NCBI GenBank assembly: GCA_039583875.1
Contig: CM077151.1
Span: forward strand, 120,071,519 to 120,135,518
Origin: Platanthera guangdongensis
Lineage: Eukaryota; Streptophyta; Magnoliopsida; Asparagales; Orchidaceae
Reading direction: 5' to 3'
Length of the DNA: 64,000 nucleotides
Shown here: piece after piece, positions 57,090 through 64,000 of the stretch
How the letters are laid out: each line of letters opens with the position of its first letter
Numbering within the stretch: the first letter of the stretch is position 1
Program-made: the position numbers and the translations under genes
The notes under the pieces: model-generated
Told to the model about the DNA's origin: nothing
The model's input: only the letters and a program-made list of their open reading frames with translations
The model's database searches: none

Positions 57090-57850
57090 AGTGTCGACAC
57101 TTAAGAAGACTTGTGTCGACACCCGGAGAAGCAGTGTCGACACTTGGAGTAATTTTGTCGACACCAAGAATGCAGAGTCGACACCAGAAGGAAAGTGTCG
57201 ACACATACAACTTGTGTCGACACTCAATGAAGAAATGTTCAGAGAAGCTGTGTCGACACTTAAAAGCAGTGTCGACACCCAGAGAAACTTTGTCGACATC
57301 AGAAAGTGTCGACACTTGGAGGCTGTGTCGACACTCAGCAAAAGTTCAACAAATTCTAAGTACAAGTGTCGACACAAAGGAGATGTGTCGACACTCAGCC
57401 AAAGTCTCAACACAAGAAGAATGTGTCGACATAATGAAGAATGTGTCGACACACAGCAAAAGTCACAACACATGAAGAAAGTGTCGACACTAGGAGGCTG
57501 TGTCGACACTCAGCATATTTCTATGAAGACTAAGTACAAGTGTCGACACCAAGCAGATGTGTCGACACTCAGCAAAAGTATCAACACTGAAGGCATGTGT
57601 TGACACCAAGAAGATGTGTCGACACTTAACAAGTTCAACACAAGAAGATGTGTCGACACAAAGGAGTTGTGTCGACACTTACAAGAAATCAACAAAGTAC
57701 TAAGGAACAAGGAGTTGTGTCGACACACATTATCAGTGTCGACACATGATGAAGATGCTGTGTCGAGAGGTAATTTCTACAACACAAGGAGTTGTGTCGA
57801 CACCATGAAGGCTAGTGTCAAAACTTAGTCAACTTGTGTCGACACTTAGT
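57090..57850. promoter_or_regulatory. U3 TGTCGACAC cluster of SIRE-A3
   Basis: About 27 GTCGAC cores by eye in 760 bp. Linker sequences differ strongly from SIRE-A1 while the word is kept. Confidence 0.85.
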
Positions 57851-58023
57851 CTATCAGTGTCGATACTTAAAGACAGACTGTCTCGACACTTTCAGACAGT
57901 TACAGATATTTCAAGAAGTGACTGGATGACATGACAGCTGCCATTCCAGCCGGTCTACTGCAACTGTCAGAGATGTCAGAAAGCTGTTAGAAACCTAATC
58001 AGCCGGTCACCATGAAGAAAGTC

Positions 58024-58031
58024 TATATAAA
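58024..58031 (+). promoter_or_regulatory. TATA box of SIRE-A3
   Basis: TATATAAA in the family context CTATATAAAGGC. Confidence 0.65.
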
Positions 58032-58386
58032 GGCTTATACATTCAACAGATAATCAGTTGTTAGAAATCACCAAAGTGATCAAGTAATTCATTGAAGATT
58101 CAATTGAAGATCTAAGTAGTTGGAGAGAGAGAGCTCCTTCCAAGTAGACAGCTGTTGAACCAGGCTGTGAAGAAGGTTTCAGATCAAGATCTAATTCTTA
58201 AGTTGCAGTGATTGAAGATCAGCTGCAGAGAGACTCAACCCTATTGTGTTCTACATTCAAGAAGCTTTGAAGAAAGCCAAGTGAGGTTGATCTCAGCAGA
58301 GTTCTTCCAAGAACTCATCAAGAAACCTGTCAACTCTTCTCTCGTATTCTGAGTTGTAGGTATATACATTGTATTCTAAATTTCTT

Positions 58387-58617
58387 GTAGGATCCTTAGG
58401 GATCTGAGTTGTAAGCCTGTAATTATAAAGGCTGAGTGGTAGGGCCTGTGTTCCTGAGTGTAGGATATTTATATCTCTGAGTGTAGGCCTTGTGGCTGAG
58501 TGTAGGTCTTTGTGAAGACTGAGTGGTAGGGCTGTTGAGCCTGAGTTGTAGGAGTGGGATCACTCTGAGCTGTAGGAACCTGGTTGGGGTTCTGAGTGTA
58601 AGATCTGAGGATCTGAG
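58387..58617 (+). repeat. Hairpin array of SIRE-A3
   Basis: Stems in order: GATCC/GGATC, AGCCT/AGGCT, a weak unit, GATAT/ATATC, GCC/GGC, GTCTT/AAGAC, GGCT/AGCC, GAGT/ACTC, GAACC/GGTTC, AGATC/GATCT. Linkers are CTGAG(T)TGTAGG or CTGAGTGTAGG. Several stems differ from SIRE-A1 at both arms. Confidence 0.85.
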
Positions 58618-58858
58618 GAATAGTGGAGGAGTTTGGTCGAATCTAGTACACTACTAGATAGGCGAAGGGGGAAAGTGGATGTACCCAAACCTTGGGGAAC
58701 CACTATAAAATAGTGTGTACTCTGTGTATGTGATTGATGTTGTGTATGATGTTTATAGTTCTGTGAAATCTGTGATATAATCTGCCTAAAAGTTTAAAAA
58801 GATTAAGTCACCTATTCACCCCCCCCCCTCTAGGTGATTAGGTACAATTTCTTTCAAG

Positions 58859-58870
58859 TGGTATAAAAGC
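58859..58870 (+). other. Primer binding site of SIRE-A3
   Basis: TGGTATAAAAGC, two bases after the LTR; an initiator-tRNA-Met site with changes. Confidence 0.75.
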
Positions 58871-58970
58871 GAGGTTACTCAAAAAGGACTTAACTGTCTG
58901 AGTAAAAGATCCTGTTGGCAGATTCAGTGAAATCAAGGACAGATTCAGCATAATCAAGAAAATCAAGAAA

Positions 58971-60981
58971 ATGGGTTCAACAGAGAATCATAAAGAACTT
59001 GGATCCATGAAGTTGCCAATTTGCAGAAAGGAGATCTTTGGCATCTGGAAAGAAAGGGTTAGGTTATTTATGGAAGCCTCTGACCCTAGAATCTATATCA
59101 CAGTTAAAGAAGGGCCATATGTGCCAATGAAGGTATCTGTGTTGGATGCAAATCAGAGAACTCCAAAAGACTTTTCTGAAATTACCAAGGATGAGATTAT
59201 TCTGGCCACTATGGACAAAAGGGCCCAGAATATTATAGTAAGTGCAATAGATGATGCTACATTTCAGAACTTGATACACTGTAAAACATCAAAGGAGATG
59301 TGGGATACTCTGATAGTGTATATGGAGGGTTCTGAAGAAGTTAGACAGGACAGAAAGTCTTTGTTAAACCAAGAATATGAGAGCTTCAGGCAAGGCAGGT
59401 CTGATAGCATAACTGAGTGTTACAAGAAATTCTATAGGATAGTTAATGAGTTAATGTCCTATGGAAGAGAATTCAACAATTATGAGCTGAATGATAAGTT
59501 CTTGAGGTCCCTAACAAAGGACTGGGACACCAAGATTTGTGCCATAAGGGAAATGACCAAGTTATCAGATATTCCTCCTCCAACATTGTTTGGAAAGCTG
59601 TTATCCTATGAAATGCAGCTAATGGTTAGGAAAGAGGAGGATAAGATTACCAGAATAGATCATAAAGAAAGAGCTGTGGCATTCAAGATAGAAGCCACCA
59701 AGAAATATAAAAGTAAGTCTCCATCTCCACCACCAAAAGTTGTTGAGACTGAGACAGATGAGTCAGACAGTAAAGATTCTGAAAGCAGTGAGAGTGATGA
59801 GGACTTTACAGCTTTCACAAGACATTTTCAGAAGTTTCTTAAGAAGAAATAGTGGAGGTCTAAGGAATTCCACTTCACAGAAGTCATCAAAGAATGACAG
59901 GAGAAAGCCCAAGACAAGTAGAACTACATCTTCAAAGATAGTATGTTATTGTTGTAACAAACAAGGACATGTTGTTGCTGACTGTCCAGAGAAAAGGAAA
60001 GAGTCTATTGAGAAGAAGAAGACTCAGATAAAGGGCAAAAAGTAAAGGTCCTTTGTTGCAAAGAAGGACAAAAGTCTGTCAGATATGTCTTCTTCAGAAA
60101 CTGATTCAGAAGCTGAAGCTTACATTGGACTGTTTGTTGAAGAAGAAAAAGAGGAGTTCATCTAGTTAATAAATTCTATATATGAGCAAGAGGACAATCA
60201 GTGCCAGGGACTGATGGCCTTATCTGAAGGTGACAAAATCCAGGAGCAGCCTGGACCTAGTCAGGTACAAAATTGTTCTTTAAGTTTAATTTCTAGTGCT
60301 AGTTCAGACTCAGTTACATTAGCATCAAGTGATGCCAGTGGATTTGAATCTGAAGGGGATATTCATCAGTTGATTGATGAATATAGAGTACTGCTGCAAG
60401 CTTTTAAAAAAAGTAAATCCTTGGCCAAGAGTCAGGCTAAGGAGATTGCTAATCTCAAAGAGGCTGCAACAGATTTTGATAAATTGATTGATCAAAAACT
60501 AAATGAAATAGCCAGGCTGAAGAACATAACTGTTATTCAGATGGGGACTATAACATTCAAGAATGATCAAATCAGAAATCTGGAGATTAGTCTTCAGAAG
60601 GAGAGAGATATAGTTGCAAGGTTTTCTAAACCAAAGTCTGTTCTACCTTTGATAGATGAATTTGTACATCAAAAGGGTAAAACTGGATTAGGGTTTACAC
60701 AACCTGCTAGGACTGTAAAGTCCAAGTCTAAGGGCAAAGCCCCAGCACTCAACAAGCCTGCTGTAGATAAAACAGCTAGGGTTGTACCTAAGCAAAGGTA
60801 CAACAGATTTGAGTGCTGGTGTTGTGGCAAGGTGGGCCACTTTGTCATGGACTGTTGGCACAATTCAAGTGCCAAAGTGAGTAGCAATCTGCCTGTTAGA
60901 TAAGTTACATGTAGTTTTGTTAAGAGGCAAACTAACCAGCACCAAGGACCCAAGAATTCTTTGGGTTCTAAGGTTAACTAA
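58971..60981 (+). pseudogene. gag: SIRE-A3 gag, two zinc knuckles (few lesions)
   Basis: The ATG at 58971 (MGSTENHKELGSMKLPICRK) opens 293 codons covering the UBN2-type Gag domain (IFGIWKERVRLFMEASDPRI, then TMDKRAQNIIVSAIDDATFQN, LLNQEYESFRQGRSDSITEC, KFLRSLTKDWDTKICAI in pieces). A TAG at 59850 replaces the CAG of SIRE-A1; a frameshift near 59860 follows. Frame 1 then carries the first knuckle CYCCNKQGHVVADC (near 59948), stops at 60043 and about 60163, an open segment 60214-60903 with a helical region and the second knuckle CWCCGKVGHFVMDC (near 60815), a stop after PVR, and the conserved junction stop TAA (60979-60981). Confidence 0.85.
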
Positions 60982-63900
60982 TCTATTTTGCAGGTGAGTC
61001 CAAGTGACCATGCCCCAATATGGTACTTGGACAGTGGATGTTCCAGGCACATGACTGGAACTAGGGGATTGCTAAAGGACTACACACCAATCAAGGATGG
61101 TCCTAAAGTCAACTTTGGTGGTTCTGAAAAAGGAATCATCAAAGGTTTTGGTAATATTTCTATCAACCTTATAACAATTACTCAAGTGGCTTATGCTAAA
61201 GGTTTGAAACATAACCTCATTAGTATAAGTCAGTTGAGTGCTTTAGGATATGACATCTCATTTGTCAAAGATGGTTGTCATATCAGGAGATCAAATGATC
61301 AAGAGATCATTCTGACTGATTACAGAAAGAGAAATGTCTATTGTCTAGACATTATGTGTGAGAACAATGTTTCTCCAGTGTGTCTTGTAGCTGATGAGAA
61401 AGTCTCTCATTGTGTCAAATGGCACAAGAGACTAGCCCATCTTAACTACAAGATAATTGGCCAACTCTATAACAAAGAGTTAGTGAGGAATGGTCCTCAG
61501 GTTAAGTGTATTAAAGATGGGATATGTTCAGCTTGTAAAAAGGGCAAGTAGACTAGATTCACATTTAATAGCATTGAGAACAAAGATGTTGTGAGGTGTT
61601 TATACCTCTTGCATATGGATCTTTTTGGTCATATGCCAGTTCACAGCCTAGGTAGGAAGGTCTACACATTTGTAGTTGTAGATGACTACACAAGGTTTTC
61701 CTGGGTGTTCTTCCTTAGACAGAAATCTGAAACACCTAGTATCTTCTGTAGTTTTGTCAAACAAATTCAGAATGAGTTAGACAGTATAGTGGTCAAAATA
61801 AGAAGTGACCATGGTACTGAATTCCAGTTTGACAGTATGACAAAGCTATGTGAAGAATTTGGGATATTTCAGGAATTTTCTTCACCAAGAACACCTCAGC
61901 AAAATGGCATTGCTGAAAGGAAAAATAGAACCTTGATAGAGGCTGGTAGAACCTTATTAAGTGACACATCTCTCCCAGAATATTTCTGGGCTGAGGCAGT
62001 AAACACTGTATGCCATGTAATTAATAGGGCTACTATCACCAAGAGTCACAATAAGACCCCCTATGAGATTGTGAAAGGCAGAAAACCAAACCTATCCTAT
62101 TTCAGGATCTTTGGTTGTAAATGTTATATACTTAACAATGGTAAGTATTACTTAACCAAGTTTGCTGCCAAATCCTAAGAGGGGATCTTTGTTGGGTACA
62201 GCAACAACAGTAAGGCTTATAGGGTCTACAATTTGACTACTCAAGTTGTAGAAGAATCAGTACATGTAGTATTTGATGAAGCTAGACTCATTAACCATGA
62301 ATTGTCTAGAAGTATTTGCAGCTCCACAGGTGTGACTAAGAAGATGGACAAGCTTACTATTGAAGAAAGTTCTACTGCAAGACAGCAAGTGGATGATAGT
62401 GGTTGTTGTCCAGGGGGAGTACTAGATGCACCTGATGCAGAAGAAGACCAAGGAGTGCAGCAAGTTGAAGAAGCTGAAGGAGTTCAAGCTAAAGCCAGGC
62501 TGCCTCCAGCTAATAGACATCTAAAAGATCATCCAGCTAATCAAATTATTGGTGATCTAAGTCAAGGGGTACAAATAAGGAGCAGAAATCTAAGTTCAGT
62601 ACTCTACTCCAGTTTTTTATCCCAAGTAGAGCCAAAGAAATTTGAAGAAGCCATCCTAGACCCTCATTGGATTGAGGCTATGCAAGAGGAGCTGAACCAG
62701 TTCAAAAGATGCAATGTCTGGGAGCTTGTTCCTAAACCAAAAGACCATAACATAATTGGGACTAAGTGGATCTTTAGGAACAAGGTGGATGAACATGGAG
62801 TTATTATGAAGAACAAAGCAAGACTGGTTGCTAAGGGATATAGGCAGGAAGAAGGTATTGACTTTGATCAAACCTTTACTCCAGTAGCCAGACTGGAGGC
62901 AATAAGGATGTTTTTGGCCTATGCAAACTATCAAGGGCTTAAAGTATACCAAATGGATGTCAAGTCAGCTTTTCTGAATGGAAATCTGAAGGAAGAAGTC
63001 TATGTGGAACAACCATCAGGTTTTGTTGATTCAACTAAACCTAATTATGTCTATAGACTTAGGATGACTTTGTATGGGTTAAAACAAGCCCCTAGGGCTT
63101 GGTATGAAACCCTGTCTAGTTTCCTCATTGAGAATCAATTCACAAGGGGGAAAATAGACAAGACTCTATTCCTTAGGGAATCCAGAGGCAAGATCATACT
63201 AGTCCAAATATATGTAGATGACATCATATTTGTGTCTATCGAAAGTATTCTTTGCAAAAAGTTTGCAAAACAAATGCAAGGACAATTTGAGATGAGCAGT
63301 ATGGGGGAACTTAAGTTCTTCTTGGGTCTCCAAGTTAGACAGACTGAGAATGGTTTATCCATATGCCAGTCTAAGTTCACCCTAGAATTGATAAGGAAGT
63401 ATGGTATGGAATCATCCAGTACCATGAAAACTCCTATGGGGTCAAGTATGTCTCTTAGCAAAGATGATGCGGGGAAACCTGTATATGAGACTTTGTATAG
63501 AGGGATAGTTGGCTCCCTATTATATTTGACTGCAAGTAGACCAGATATCATGTATGCTACATGTGTCTGTGCTAGGTACCAAGCTTGCCCTAAAGAATCT
63601 CATTTGACAACAGTCAAAAGAATACTGAGATATCTTAAGGGCACTCCATATCTAGGCCTTTGGTACGCTAGGAATGGAGACTTTGAACTGACAAGTTATT
63701 CAGATGCAGATTTTGCAGGCTGCAAAGAAGATAGAAAAAGTACAACTGGTACCTGCCAATTCCTAGGTGGAAGACTGATATCATGGAGTAGCAAGAAACA
63801 AACAAGTGTGGCTATCTGCACAGCAGAATCAGAGTATGTGGCTGCAGGAAGTTGTTGTGCTCAACTTCTATGGATACAACATCAGCTTGAAGATTATGGT

Positions 63901-64000
63901 ATTCAAGTAAGTAGAACACCACTATTTTGTGATTCTACTAGTGCTTTATCTATTGCAAACAATCCTATTTCCCATAGTAGGACTAAGCACATAGAAATAA
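60982..64000 (+). pseudogene. pol: SIRE-A3 pol, best-preserved copy (two stops; right end outside)
   Basis: Follows the gag frame after the junction stop. Protease WYLDSGCSRHMTG with intact DSG (61030-61038). Integrase: HHCC region (KWHKRLAHLNYK, CSACKKGK) to a TAG at about 61549-61551 where SIRE-A1 has Gln; DDE core 61610-61960 with MDLFGHMP, IRSDHGTEF and NGIAERKNRTLIEAG; a TAA at about 62176 replaces a Gln. From 62179 to the window end there is no stop: [51 protein letters not shown], the catalytic YVDD at 63211-63222, then RNase H ([31 protein letters not shown]). It is cut at HSRTKHIEI, about 150 codons-equivalents before the homologous end in SIRE-A1 (10285) minus the part already read. 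Confidence 0.9.

Larger units (their letters stand above)
56925..58856 (+). repeat. 5' LTR of SIRE-A3 (1932 bp)
   Basis: TGTTGGGTAC...ATTTCTTTCA. It has about 27 GTCGAC cores (57090-57850), a TATA box (58024-58031), the hairpin array (58387-58617), the CTAG stem and the AGTGG/CCACT box (about 58675-58706). No gene; ORFs across the palindrome cluster on both strands are artefacts. Confidence 0.93.
56925..64000 (+). mobile_element. SIRE-A3: Sirevirus-type copia element, right end outside the window
   Basis: 5' LTR (56925-58856), primer site, gag and pol up to the RNase H region at the window end. It is inserted in the env-like ORF of SIRE-B2 and is therefore younger than that element. It is the best-preserved coding copy in the window: the frame from 60988 onward has only two stops, and 62179-64000 is open. 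Confidence 0.92.

Overview
This window is plant nuclear DNA made almost entirely of nested LTR retrotransposons. The evidence is Ty1/copia elements of the Sirevirus (SIRE/Maximus) type with a large extra ORF after pol, Ty3/gypsy chromoviruses with chromodomains, a Tat/Ogre-like LTR, and initiator-tRNA-Met-type primer binding sites. The host is probably an angiosperm with a repeat-rich genome; the species is not recognisable. I see no host gene, rRNA, tRNA or CRISPR array.

Layout, using local names. Tekay-1 (1-3515, +): integrase C-terminus, chromodomain and 3' LTR of a gypsy element that appears to sit inside the 5' LTR of the next element. SIRE-A1 (3516-15594, +): copia element with gag, pol, env-like ORF and 3' LTR. 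Tekay-2 (15595-43971, -): gypsy RNase H, RT, protease and gag (15595-18631), followed by its 5' LTR, which is about 4.7 kb long without its inserts. That LTR is split by three later insertions, each with a perfect 5-bp target duplication: SIRE-B1 (19594-32167, TAGTA), a solo SIRE-A LTR (34797-36621, ATAAT) and Chromo-NA (37807-43848, TATAG). Chromo-NA is a 6-kb gypsy derivative with gag and a chromodomain but no reverse transcriptase. Next come Gypsy-3 (43972 to about 46590, +; decayed integrase, chromodomain and LTR), a Tat-like LTR (about 46591-48357, -), unresolved sequence, SIRE-B2 (49334-56924, +) and SIRE-A3 (56925 to the window end, +), which is inserted in the env-like ORF of SIRE-B2.

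All polyproteins carry stops or frameshifts, so no element here is autonomous as read. SIRE-A3 has the best-preserved RT/RNase H (62179-64000, open throughout). Gag would form particles; protease, integrase, RT and RNase H would mature, copy and insert the RNA; the post-pol ORF is env-like by position only.

The unusual biology is in the non-coding DNA. (1) SIRE-A LTRs carry 20-30 copies of the palindrome TGTCGACA upstream of a TATA box and a second cluster between pol and the env-like ORF. (2) SIRE-B elements carry dyads TTCGTCGA-N7-TCGACGAA in U3, in the gag 3' end and just upstream of the env-like ORF. (3) Downstream of the SIRE-A TATA box lies an array of about ten small hairpins in which the linker is constant but the stems differ from unit to unit while staying complementary; SIRE-B has the mirror design, a constant loop with varying stems. 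(4) The unrelated Tekay-1 LTR carries a tandem array of the same TGTCGACAC word. These are the best candidates for an undescribed cis-acting system.
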